Below, in pieces: positions 45,036 to 53,508 of a stretch of DNA of 64,000 nt (its first letter is position 1; every line of letters starts with the position of its first letter). The notes below the pieces were generated by a model, which saw only the letters and a program-made list of their open reading frames with translations, was not told the DNA's origin and did no database searches. Both the position numbers and the translations under genes were made by a program. This DNA comes from JAPOXK01 sp965220315. Its GTDB lineage: Bacteria; Chloroflexota; Dehalococcoidia; Bin125. The stretch lies in the NCBI GenBank assembly GCA_965220315.1, contig CBDCPP010000001.1, positions 868,001-932,000 on the forward strand. Reading direction: 5' to 3'.

Positions 45036-45260
45036 ATGAGAGCAGCTGTCTTGTCTGTGGTGGCGGCGGTCGTGTTGGTGATGAGCGTAGGCACGGTCGC
45101 GATGACCACCGCCGGCTGTGGCGGTGGCAGTTGTGAGACCTTTGACTGCCAGTGCGGCAAGGGGAACACTACGGCCTGCCGCTGGCTCCGTGAAAAGTGC
45201 CCGGACCACGACCGCTTGCCAGCGCTCGAGCGTATCGAGCGCTGCGACCACTGGTTTTAG
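45036..45260 (+). CDS. small Cys-rich secreted or lipid-anchored peptide (unknown)
   Basis: 74 aa. MRAAVLSVVAAVVLVMSVGTVAM is a signal peptide. TTAGC resembles a lipobox with Cys28; cleavage by either signal peptidase is possible. The mature part is short with seven cysteines (28, 33, 38, 40, 48, 55, 70), so it is probably disulfide-stabilised. A GAAAGGTGGG site and a TAGAAT at 45006-45011 lie upstream. It sits between the two 66-bp repeats. No family is recognised. Confidence 0.6.
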   Translation: MRAAVLSVVAAVVLVMSVGTVAMTTAGCGGGSCETFDCQCGKGNTTACRWLREKCPDHDRLPALERIERCDHWF

Positions 45261-45267
45261 CGGAACT

Positions 45268-45333
45268 ATGAAACGCATGCGCATTTCTGGCGCAAAGGCC
45301 GGATTGGTGGCGGAAAGGGCGGATCGGGACCCC
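45268..45333. repeat. repeat B (IS21-end-like)
   Basis: Direct copy of repeat A, 521 bases further right. Substitutions are spread along it but the ATGAAACGCATGCG and TTTCTGGCG blocks are intact. It begins 7 bases after the stop of the Cys-rich peptide gene. Confidence 0.55.
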
Positions 45334-45501
45334 TTGAGATAGGGTGCCCGAACGGGTCTCTGTAGCAGCGCTGTGGGCTCGCCCCACCGCGCGGATCCTG
45401 GGCGCCTTCTTCATGGATCAGCAGTGGATCAAGCTAGTTTGGTCGCCAGCGAACACACATCGGGATGACGACGCGCTCGTACGAAGGAGATGCGCCCTGG
45501 T

Positions 45502-48500
45502 CTACGTGGCTCCCGCATTCTGAGAGCGGGCAACGCCCCTGTCCGTGGCGAGTTGGTTGCGCAAAGTTGAAAGAGTGATGACAGGCACGGGAAGCTCCCG
45601 CAAGCCCGGCGTGAAGACTTCGCCGCTCACTACAACGAGTTGCTTCACTCGCCACGCGTCTGGTGCGCCGTCAGCAATGCTGAGCCACTGCAAGGCGTCC
45701 CGGAGATGTGCGCAGAGCCATGTGGCCCGTTCGCCGTGCGTCTTCAGAGCTCTGCGCAGTTTCTTTTCTTCACTTGCGAACTCCGCTGGCGTGCGCACTG
45801 CGGAGAAGTTCTTCGTCTCAACCAGCAGCATCTCCTTCGACAAAGGGTCTACAACGAGGACATCGATATCTCCCAGCGGCTGCCCGGGCTGGCGCTCGAT
45901 GTGTCGACCGGCAATCGATGTCACCCGTCGCCGGACGGTCAATGCTTGAGCAGCCTCATAAACCTCAGCGACTCGGTCGTTGAACACCTCGCCATAGTGC
46001 TTGGTGATTTTCCCCTGCAGTGACCGCATGTGATCGCTTTGTCCCATCAGGCGGCCGTCGACCAGCTGCTGGAATAGGTACTCCTTGGAACGGATCAGCG
46101 CTCGTGTGCCCCACACGAGTTCTGGCGCACCGCCGCTCTCCTCCTTCAGGAGCAGTGGGCGGCTGAGGTACGACAGGCGGCGATTGAACGCCCAAGGATA
46201 AAGATCCCACGGTTTGAACCCGGGTGGTGGGTCAAGGAATACGGCGCGGGGCCCGAGGATCAGGAGGCCGAACGCCGCATCGAGCTCAACCTCTGACCAT
46301 CCCAGCTCGGACGCCACGCGCTCGCGGGCCTCCGTCACCCGCAGACGCTTGGTGGGCCCTTGTTGTTCCGATCCGATCTCGACAAGCACCTGCAGAAAAT
46401 TCGCGATCTGCGTGATGTTGATCCCGAACTCGGCTTTGGTAGCTACTTCCAACTCTGAAACTGGAATCGGCGGATCCGGAGCGGGGTCAGTCGGGCTTTG
46501 GAACATCGACGAGAAGGCCACCGATGAGCGCATGATCTGTTCCGCGTATGCGCGCTCCCCGAAGTCTTCGACGGCCGCCCCATAGCCAGTCGTGTGGCGA
46601 CCTAGCCGGCCGGACTCTAGAACTGTCAGCTGTGTATCGGCGTGGCCGTAGTAGATCGCGTCGCTGTCGCGTCCCCAGCCCACAAGAATGGCCGCCAACG
46701 CGATCAGCTCATCGTACGCTTCGAGGCTGAACGGTCGGAGCCCACTGGGGGGGCGGGCCACCACGTACTCGGTCACGAACCGGTGTGTGATCGCGGTGGT
46801 TGCGAGGACGGGGCCTTCCCGCTTCATCTCTTCCACCATTTCTGGGACGGTTCCGAAGCAAGCGATCTGCGTAGGAATTGCCTTCCGCTCGTAGTCATGC
46901 CTCTGAATCAGGCGCTCTCCATAGGCAACGAGGGTCTCCAGCAGTCCCTCTGGACTGAGAGTGGCAACGAAATGCTCGAAGCTCATGAACGACTCCGCGA
47001 CCATACCGGTAAGCGTTGCTACCCGTTCCTCGGGCGCGACCGGGCCGAGTGGTAGGTCCAAGCGATCCAGCAGCTCCTGTTCGCGATCGCGCCACTCCTC
47101 AGACGCCGCTGGTTGAAGAGGTCGGTATGACGGAAGGCCACTCTCGTCCAGGACCCTGCTTGCCTCTCCCCCGATCCGAAAGAGCTTCTTCTTCGGGCCC
47201 AGGGGCGCATACGTGTCGAGTGCCTGGGCGACCGCATCTTCGGAAGGGCGGTCGTCCACCCCAACGGCATCCCGTCCACCGTCGTGCAACGTTTCTAAGA
47301 GGCGGCGCACAATCTGACGCTCGCCAGCGTTGTCATCGCCTCCAAGCCACACTGCGGTCCCCTCCCTGAACGTCAGCTTGAATCCGCGGTCGGTGCGCGC
47401 GATCTCCAGGGCCTCGCGGGACGCTACACCCTTGGTAAACCACGCCTCTGACTCCACGAGATCGATCTTGAGCACCAACGGATCAAACTGCTCGGCCAGT
47501 CGCTCTAGGGTCTCGCGGAGGTGGGGTTCGAACTGCCAGATCCAGTAGGCGATGAGATCGACGAGTCCATGCATCAGCTGCTCGAAGCGGCGGTCCTCCA
47601 TAGTCCGTACGGCCTCGACCCAGAGAGTCAGCGGGAGCCCCTCGACTACCAGGGCGAAGGGGGCGGCAGACCCCGGGATCGGCCTGTAGATTGGTACGTC
47701 CCCCTTGTGGAACCGCACAACCTCGGCGGTGCCGACGCCGTTGGCTGCTGGCAGCCCATGGCAGTCGAGAGCGTCACGCGCCTCGATTCGCATATCGACC
47801 GCCGACCCCGGAGGGATCAAAACAGCTGCGGGTCGACGTTCGTCTGACATGTAGTACGTGAAGCCGTTGTCCCGCCAGACGGCGAACTCATCGAGGGGGT
47901 CGAATGCCGTTACCCTCGCATAGTCCCGGAGCCGGTTGCGGGCCTTCGCGTACTGCCACAGTAGGAGGCGGTGACCCGGTTCGGTGTGTGCAATCACTTC
48001 GAGATCCCCGGCTGAAAACAGAAGTAGCTGCGCGAATCGGAATGTGCCGAGCCCTAGAGAGACGCTCCGCCCCGGAGATGCAAGGGCGACGAGTGAGAGC
48101 ACGCCATTCAGGCCGCTTCCTCTCATGACCATCCGCTCTTCGAATGCGCGTATCTCCTCCTCAACACGCCCGCTGAGCTTTTCTGTAGGCCATTCGCCAT
48201 CGATGGTGGTCGAGTCGAAGTGCTCGAGGGGATCGGTCAAGAGGATTAAATCCAGCGCCTTGTCGCTGTCGATGTTGTACAACGCGCGAGTAACTGGGAA
48301 TGCGAGATCGTTCGAAACCTGTGGTCCGCTGAGCCGAGAACAGCCAAGGTGGTTCAGCGCGCGATCGACGCTCTCGAACACCGCGCCGCGGAACCGCTCA
48401 GCCAACGCTGCCAGATCGCCGCACTCAGATGCCTTGGAGAGGATGGCATGCGTCAGCGCCGCTGGCAGCGAGCCGGGTGCGATGAGCACGTAGTTTCCAT

Positions 48501-49416
48501 CAATCCGGAGCATTGGCCTTCGGTAGACGGGAAGGTCGTCCATGTTGACCTCCGACGCTTCCTCCGTGCCTGTGTCCATCGACAGTGAAGAGAGGACCTC
48601 CAAGTCCACGCCGCGGCGGGACAGCTGTGTCTCGAGTGCCGCCGATGAGAACGTCGCCGCGTCGCGGAGTCGCGCGAGCCGCTCCCCCTGCGGCTGGATG
48701 ACTTCGTTGGTCGGGACAGTGTGTGCCTTCTCGTCGCGCCCCAAGCCAGCCTTCGCTGCGCACTCGTTGCTGAGCGTGAGCGCAGCGAGCGCGAGATCGT
48801 GTGCCGACCGCCGGAAGTCGTTAGAGAGCCTCGACTGTTCCTGGTCGCCGAAGACGATCGCGCGAAGCAGCGTCTGGAGGAGAAAAGCGGAGCGCGCGGA
48901 ATTCCCCGGCAACACCGTGTAGGAACCACCGAAGAAGACGACGGTCTCGGTGAACGGATTGCAGGGAGGGTCCTCAGCAAATCGAACGCGCTGATCGCTG
49001 AAGGGCGAGTCTTCAAGCCACCGTCGCCAGCGTCGGGTGCTGATTGTGGACAGGTCACGGGCCGCGGGAAGTGTGGACAGGACGCTCGCCGCCAACTCGA
49101 GGCGGAGGACATTCGCCCCGTTCTCGGGCATCAGTTGGAGGGCACCAACCCTTTGGCTTAGATCGAGGCGGTCAAAAGGCCCAAGGGACTTCGCCGCTTC
49201 TGAGATCTGGACATCGGACGATCCAAGCAACGACTGCCATTTCAAGAGAGCAGGATGATCGTGGCCCAGTGGGTGGTGCCGATCGGAATCGTTCCCTGTC
49301 GTGTCCATGCTGCGCCGCACGGTAGCAGCCATCCTTGACTCGGCGCGGCGGTTTGCGACACTGAGGCCGTCAGAGCAGGAATCGGGACGCTTGTGCACCG
49401 AAAGGTACAGGGACAT
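45502..49416 (-). CDS. 1304-aa protein of unknown family with C-terminal PD-(D/E)XK nuclease signature
   Basis: No overall family is recognised. The C-terminal ~170 residues look like a restriction-type nuclease: a helix with Glu (YGEVFNDRVAEVYEAA, about 1145-1160), then GDIDVLVVD with Asp1183/Asp1185, and LLVETKNF with Glu1200 and Lys1202; the next strand is VKQLVVVSG. This is the full PD-(D/E)XK arrangement. The ~1130 residues before it are a mix of alpha and beta, soluble, with no ATPase P-loop or helicase motif visible. A hairpin covers the RBS and the start at 49416. Starts at 49332 and 49308 are alternatives. It is the main gene of the accessory region and may be a defence or DNA-processing effector (inference). 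Confidence 0.75.
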   Translation of the reverse strand: MSLYLSVHKRPDSCSDGLSVANRRAESRMAATVRRSMDTTGNDSDRHHPLGHDHPALLKWQSLLGSSDVQISEAAKSLGPFDRLDLSQRVGALQLMPENGANVLRLELAASVLSTLPAARDLSTISTRRWRRWLEDSPFSDQRVRFAEDPPCNPFTETVVFFGGSYTVLPGNSARSAFLLQTLLRAIVFGDQEQSRLSNDFRRSAHDLALAALTLSNECAAKAGLGRDEKAHTVPTNEVIQPQGERLARLRDAATFSSAALETQLSRRGVDLEVLSSLSMDTGTEEASEVNMDDLPVYRRPMLRIDGNYVLIAPGSLPAALTHAILSKASECGDLAALAERFRGAVFESVDRALNHLGCSRLSGPQVSNDLAFPVTRALYNIDSDKALDLILLTDPLEHFDSTTIDGEWPTEKLSGRVEEEIRAFEERMVMRGSGLNGVLSLVALASPGRSVSLGLGTFRFAQLLLFSAGDLEVIAHTEPGHRLLLWQYAKARNRLRDYARVTAFDPLDEFAVWRDNGFTYYMSDERRPAAVLIPPGSAVDMRIEARDALDCHGLPAANGVGTAEVVRFHKGDVPIYRPIPGSAAPFALVVEGLPLTLWVEAVRTMEDRRFEQLMHGLVDLIAYWIWQFEPHLRETLERLAEQFDPLVLKIDLVESEAWFTKGVASREALEIARTDRGFKLTFREGTAVWLGGDDNAGERQIVRRLLETLHDGGRDAVGVDDRPSEDAVAQALDTYAPLGPKKKLFRIGGEASRVLDESGLPSYRPLQPAASEEWRDREQELLDRLDLPLGPVAPEERVATLTGMVAESFMSFEHFVATLSPEGLLETLVAYGERLIQRHDYERKAIPTQIACFGTVPEMVEEMKREGPVLATTAITHRFVTEYVVARPPSGLRPFSLEAYDELIALAAILVGWGRDSDAIYYGHADTQLTVLESGRLGRHTTGYGAAVEDFGERAYAEQIMRSSVAFSSMFQSPTDPAPDPPIPVSELEVATKAEFGINITQIANFLQVLVEIGSEQQGPTKRLRVTEARERVASELGWSEVELDAAFGLLILGPRAVFLDPPPGFKPWDLYPWAFNRRLSYLSRPLLLKEESGGAPELVWGTRALIRSKEYLFQQLVDGRLMGQSDHMRSLQGKITKHYGEVFNDRVAEVYEAAQALTVRRRVTSIAGRHIERQPGQPLGDIDVLVVDPLSKEMLLVETKNFSAVRTPAEFASEEKKLRRALKTHGERATWLCAHLRDALQWLSIADGAPDAWRVKQLVVVSGEVFTPGLRELPVPVITLSTLRNQLATDRGVARSQNAGAT

Positions 49417-49443
49417 GCCGTCATGCCCCCTTGTCGGTGCACA
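49392..49443 (-). promoter_or_regulatory. long hairpin covering RBS and start of the 1304-aa gene
   Basis: On the minus strand TGTGCACCGA pairs perfectly with TCGGTGCACA 32 bases away. Inside, AAGG pairs with CCTT, and GGGCATG with CATGTCC (one G-U), around an ACGG loop. The stem contains the AAGGGGG ribosome-binding site, the start codon at 49416 and an out-of-frame ATG. As RNA it would hide the translation start; as DNA it is a palindrome that a repressor could bind. Confidence 0.65.
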
Positions 49444-49500
49444 GAGGTCCCGGACTGCTCTGACACGTAGTCATGTTCCTTGCCGCAAGGGGGCTCTCTC

Positions 49501-50220
49501 ATGTCGCGTGTACGGATCGTTCTCACATTCCTGCTTGGAATCGCGGCGGTTGCCGCCCTTGTCGCCGCCGCCTGTGCAGGAAGCGGCGTCGAGAGCGGGG
49601 AGACGCGCGTTCGTGCCGACTACGGAAGCAGCTGGCCATTCACGGTGACCCGTGTGACGCTCCACTGTGAGAACAACGCCGTCTGGGTCGAAGCGCATGC
49701 GCAGAAATACGGGCTCAACGGCATCGCCAAGACGCGCCTCGGCGCGGCGGATCGCGGACTGGAAAGCATTTGGCGTGTTGGCACCGGCTCGCCGAGAGTG
49801 CACATCGGGCCGATGATTGAAGAAGGGCTTGCGCTGTGCGCAGAGCGAACACCCAGTGATCAGCCCGGCCCGGCGGCGATTGAGCCCTGTCCGACGGCGG
49901 AAGAGAGCGCGTGGGTCGCCGACATCGATGCGAAGCAGCGCGCGATCAAAGCCAACACCGCGCAGATCGGATCGCGCAGTATCGACGATCCGATCTTCGA
50001 CCTGATCTACGATCAGGGCATCGCACTCACGCTGCTGGAGGCACCGACCGCGCGACTGGAAGCGGCGGCGGAGCACGCAGGCGACGTTGGCTTGTCGATC
50101 AGCCTGATCGTCGCGGGGATGTCCGTGGGGCTGACGAGCGAGCTGAACGCTGATGTCGATCGCCTGGAGCGCTCCGAGCAACTGCTCGCCGCCGAGCTTT
50201 CCGGCTTCTGCCCGGACTAA
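49501..50220 (+). CDS. DUF2511 (YebY-like) lipoprotein
   Basis: 239 aa. MSRVRIVLTFLLGIAAVAALVAAAC is a signal peptide with possible lipid-modified Cys25. DYGSSWPFTVTRVTLHCENNAVWV and YGLNGIAK match the DUF2511 domain, known from the E. coli periplasmic protein YebY. The second half (from about 120) is extra: a Pro/Glu linker and a helical segment ending NADVDRLERSEQLL. AAGGGGG lies 7 bases before ATG 49501. It is divergent from the 1304-aa gene, 84 bases apart. Function unknown; YebY is copper-responsive in E. coli, but a link here is not shown. Confidence 0.75.
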   Translation: MSRVRIVLTFLLGIAAVAALVAAACAGSGVESGETRVRADYGSSWPFTVTRVTLHCENNAVWVEAHAQKYGLNGIAKTRLGAADRGLESIWRVGTGSPRVHIGPMIEEGLALCAERTPSDQPGPAAIEPCPTAEESAWVADIDAKQRAIKANTAQIGSRSIDDPIFDLIYDQGIALTLLEAPTARLEAAAEHAGDVGLSISLIVAGMSVGLTSELNADVDRLERSEQLLAAELSGFCPD

Positions 50221-50240
50221 CTCTCGGAATTCCGAGAGTT
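50219..50240. terminator. perfect palindrome at the end of the DUF2511 gene
   Basis: A 22-bp perfect palindrome with half-site AACTCTCGGAA, starting within the TAA stop codon. It can form an 11-bp stem without loop bases. No U-run follows, so it may be a binding site as well as a terminator. Confidence 0.5.
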
Positions 50241-50718
50241 ATCGGGATACGCGCAGTGTTGCGCGTCACGCGATCCAGCGTCTTGGGACGCGCCCTGCGC
50301 GAGCAATCGCGGCATTTCGCGGGGCAGCGCGGCAGGGTGCGCGTTGTGGATCCACTGCAGGTCGCGTTTCTGGCACCCGTGCGGGCATTCTCGCCGTGGC
50401 GTGGATGGAAGCAGCACGCTCCCGTCGGAGGACGTCCGTAGCACGTGTCCGACGGGAGTCGGAGGAGGAGTGACGGGGTCCTCCTCTGACAACCCCGCGC
50501 AATCATCGACGCAGTCGTCCCTCCACGATTGTCACGGGCTCTCGCGCCTGAAGAGCGCGCTCACTCGCGTTGCGACGAGAGCTGTGACGTGAGCAGCGGA
50601 GATCTCGACCGATAGCGTGCACGCTGCCTGCTCCCACCGTTGCTACGCTTCGATCATTGGCAAGAGACCGAGCCGTCGGACGCGACGGCTCCCCCAGCAC
50701 ATCCGGCGGTCGCGCGCT
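50241..50718. other. intergenic region, no gene recognised
   Basis: 478 bases between the DUF2511 gene and a convergent membrane-protein gene. On the minus strand there are Cys-rich short frames (for example CPAKCRDC), but none has a start with RBS or family likeness. Confidence 0.4.
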
Positions 50719-51021
50719 CTACCACTTTCCTAACCAAACCGTCCGCCAGATGGTGGCGACGGCGACCAAGAGACAACTGGCCAGCGCGAGGCCAAAGAAC
50801 ACCAGGGCACCGACCGGAGCTGCCCCCGCAATGGCGAAGACCGTCAGACCAATGGATACGCTCGCCGTTGTGAGCACTCCCAGCGCCTTGCGATCGAGGG
50901 TGTCCCACGTACGCCCCTGGCGCTCAGGGCCCTCGACCACGTGCGGGAAGAGCACGTCTATCACCTCGGGGGATAGCTGACGCGCGAGGCCATCCCACTT
51001 GGACGAGGAGCGTTGAGCCAT
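50719..51021 (-). CDS. small two-helix membrane protein (unknown)
   Basis: 100 aa. A soluble N-terminus (WDGLARQLSPEVIDVLFPHVVEG) leads into two hydrophobic segments (LGVLTTASVSIGLTVFAIAGA and GALVFFGLALASCLLVAVATIW) and a short basic end. No family is recognised. The ATG at 51021 is the first that makes a compact protein. It lies 59 bases downstream of the HTH/membrane operon on the same strand. Confidence 0.65.
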   Translation of the reverse strand: MAQRSSSKWDGLARQLSPEVIDVLFPHVVEGPERQGRTWDTLDRKALGVLTTASVSIGLTVFAIAGAAPVGALVFFGLALASCLLVAVATIWRTVWLGKW

Positions 51022-51080
51022 GGACTCGGTATAGCATCGGTCCCCTTCGCCTCTATTCCGAAAGCGTCCCTTGGTGACGG

Positions 51081-51392
51081 TCATCGCCCCGGCATCTGAA
51101 GCGTCCGTTCCAAGTTGGAGAGATACTCGGCGAAGGCACGGCGACCTGCAGGCGTCGCCTGCACCCAAGTGCGTGGCTTGGCCTGCAAGAACTCCTTGGT
51201 CGTGGCCACGTATCCTGCTTGCTCCAGTTTGCGCAGATGAACGGTGAGGTTTCCGCCAGTGAGCTGCAGCGTCTTCTGGATGAAGCGATAGGCCACCCGC
51301 TCCGTCTCGGATTGGTACGCCAGCAGCGTCATGATGCGCAGCCGCGTGGCCTGGTGGATGGTTTCGTTGAGGACGAGGGGTCCGTCGCTCAT
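51081..51392 (-). CDS. winged-helix regulator (HTH_34/MarR-like)
   Basis: 103 aa. Helix 1 (NETIHQATRLRIMTLLAY), then the HTH (FIQKTLQLTGGNLTVHLRKLEQAGYV) and a wing (ATTKEFLQAKPRTWVQATPAGRRAFAEYL) match the small HTH_34 family of one-domain regulators. It overlaps its upstream partner, the membrane protein, by 4 bases (ATGA), which implies coupled translation. It probably controls its own operon through the palindrome at 52055-52069. Confidence 0.88.
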   Translation of the reverse strand: MSDGPLVLNETIHQATRLRIMTLLAYQSETERVAYRFIQKTLQLTGGNLTVHLRKLEQAGYVATTKEFLQAKPRTWVQATPAGRRAFAEYLSNLERTLQMPGR

Positions 51393-52024
51393 GCCCCTAC
51401 GCTCTTGCGAATCCAGACCCAAGCTGCGGCTACCACCACCAACATCAGCACCGCCGATACCACGAGAGTGGCATCGCCTGCGAAGTGGGTGGGGACGTAG
51501 AAGGCTGCGGCGATGCCCAACCCCACTAGCGCGATCGCCGCGTGATGCATGATGCCGAAGAGGATGTAGCCCAGCGCCACAATTCCTATGCCGACACCGC
51601 GGATGGCAGCAGCGTCGGTGTCCGAGGTCCACATCCCCGACGCGGTCGGAACGATAAAAGCGGCAGCGACCACCGCCATCCAGAAGAAGAACACCCGCAG
51701 CCCCACGCTGGTCGCGGTACGCCCTATAGCATTGGTCCGGCTGGCGCGATGGCCGATCACAGAGCTGGCGACCATGCCCACGAAGCCCAATCCGCCCCAC
51801 AAGGGCCCCGGGAACCACGGGTAGTCCTCCGCGAACGTGGCTGCGAACGTCTCTACCGCATAGTGCGATAGGTATCCCGCGGCGACGATGGCCCCCCACA
51901 CCAGCATGATGGTGGGCCATCCAGCGACATACATTGCGCTTCGCGAGTTGTCCAAAGTTTCCTGGATGGCCAACCAGCCCTCCGTGGGAGTAATCGGTTC
52001 TCCTGCACCTTCTCGATCCTTCAT
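51389..52024 (-). CDS. multi-pass membrane protein paired with HTH regulator
   Basis: 211 aa with about six transmembrane helices (for example WPTIMLVWGAIVAAGYL and VFFFWMAVVAAAFIVPTA). The soluble lead includes ITPTEGWLAIQETLDNSRSAMYVAG. Such proteins commonly precede an HTH_34 regulator with a 4-base overlap, as here. The role is unknown; a membrane sensor or a protein whose level the regulator controls is possible. Confidence 0.75.
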   Translation of the reverse strand: MKDREGAGEPITPTEGWLAIQETLDNSRSAMYVAGWPTIMLVWGAIVAAGYLSHYAVETFAATFAEDYPWFPGPLWGGLGFVGMVASSVIGHRASRTNAIGRTATSVGLRVFFFWMAVVAAAFIVPTASGMWTSDTDAAAIRGVGIGIVALGYILFGIMHHAAIALVGLGIAAAFYVPTHFAGDATLVVSAVLMLVVVAAAWVWIRKSVGA

Positions 52025-52054
52025 GTGGCACCCCTTATTTTGGTCGACAAAGTA

Positions 52055-52069
52055 GTTTGTATCATAAAC
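52055..52069. promoter_or_regulatory. palindromic operator candidate of the HTH/membrane operon
   Basis: GTTTGTATCATAAAC: 5 of 7 position pairs are complementary about a central base. It is an A/T-rich island in GC-rich surroundings, 31 bases upstream of the operon's ATG, where promoter elements are expected. Confidence 0.45.
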
Positions 52070-53508
52070 ACACTTATGAGAGTGTGCAACGGGCCGATCC
52101 TGATATGGGGCAGTGCGGGCCGCGATCGCTGACGCATGCAGGGCGACTCTGGAGCAAGCGTGCAGTCGAGCCAGCTTCGTGCGCAGGCGCGAGTTGCTGG
52201 CCCGTCAGTAGACTGCGCGACCCGGTCGCCGCGAGGCCGTGCGGCGGTTCGCCGAGGTCCGCGCGTGAGGCCGAATTAACTGGACCGACAGTGGACCGCG
52301 AGTGCCGGATCTGGACTCCCTCCAGATGGGAGAGGCCTCTCCCGGTAGTCGCGAAACCTGCTCATCGACAGGTACTGGTCCTCCAACCTTCGCTTGCTCC
52401 CGCGAGGCGGCAACCGTCGCGTCCACGGCTGTGAGCAGCAAGTCGAGATCGTCTCCCTCAGCCTCGGAGATCCATCGACGGATGCCCTCAAAGACTCACG
52501 GCATGGCGGGTGCGCAGGAGGGAACCAGGCTGGGGAAGGCAGGTCCCCTACAGGAAGCGCTCGGGAAGGCGCCTGGGACGGGTTGTCACTGCCGCGAGGT
52601 CGTGCAGATGCTGGCGTGGCGGTCCGTGCGGTGCGGGCACTCGCTTGGCGGCGGCCGGGAGCGCGTTCACGCGTCGGGGCGGTCCCGGGGCGTGGTCGAC
52701 GATCAGGGCGGGACCAGCACGTGACCGTTTGATCGCGATCGTTTCGTGCGCGCGCTACGGATACGCGTGAGGTGCCCGCTAGCGGCGCGAGCAGGAGTGC
52801 GACACGGCGACGGAGGAGAGTGCGGTGCTGGCAGCGGGAGCAGGCGCAGCCGCCGAGACCGTGTGGGCGTGCGGTGACGGGGAGGCGGTGCAGGGACGCG
52901 AGGTCTGGGGGACGGCCTGCGAGCGCGCGTGTTGCACGCGGCGTACACCGCGTCGCGGCATGTTCCCCGTCGACTGGATCCCGGGGGGCGGAGTAGACGC
53001 GAAGTAGTGCGATCGTTACCCGCCCGCAGGCGATCTGCAGCGGCGTGCTTGACCCCGGACCACGAGGGGGCGTCGTTGAAGCTGCGGGGCCCGCCTGCGT
53101 CTCGACCCGCGTCGCTGGTGGCGAGGGCATGGCCCAGGACGCGCGGGGTGGCCCAGTCGGGTGACCTCCGCCGACGGCAGCCGCGAGCACATCTACCGGA
53201 TGCGGCTGGGAGACCCGGAGCAGAAGGCGACACCCGAACCTTGGCGCACTACCTACGGGGCGACATCGCCGCCGATTTCGGCCTCGTCGTCTCCGAGAGG
53301 GGCAGCGCCGAGTAGCCCGAGACTTGCGCACGATTTCTCAACGTGGCAGATCGCGATCCACTGGCCGAGGCGGGGTCGTCTTCTACGTCCTTGTAAGGCG
53401 ACAAGAGACCGCCGAGTGGCTTGCAACCTCGGCTGGTGGGTGTACGTTCAGCAGGTGCCAGCAAGGACTCGTACTCCCAGAGCTGATCCGCCTCCTCGAA
53501 GGGAAGCG
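52070..53508. other. long GC-rich stretch without recognisable gene
   Basis: About 1.4 kb. Open frames exist on both strands but none shows family likeness, good start signals or consistent codon use; a minus-strand frame with RRWISEAEGDDLDLLLTAVDATVAA (around 52380-52490) is the most protein-like piece and has no start. It may hold degraded element DNA next to the recombinase. Confidence 0.5.

Noticed and set aside
46205..46225. GGTTTGAACCCGGG resembling a tRNA T-arm
   Set aside because: It lies inside the 1304-aa gene and no acceptor or anticodon arm surrounds it.
50266..50502. Cys-rich short minus-strand frames
   Set aside because: No start signal or recognisable zinc-finger spacing shared with a family.
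52276..53331. 351-aa minus-strand open frame
   Set aside because: Arg/Pro/Ser-rich composition typical of a GC-rich shadow frame; no motif or start signal.
53161..53508. Upstream extension of the recombinase frame
   Set aside because: Residues before the GTG at 53509 do not resemble the family, whose conserved strand begins VIYARVSS.
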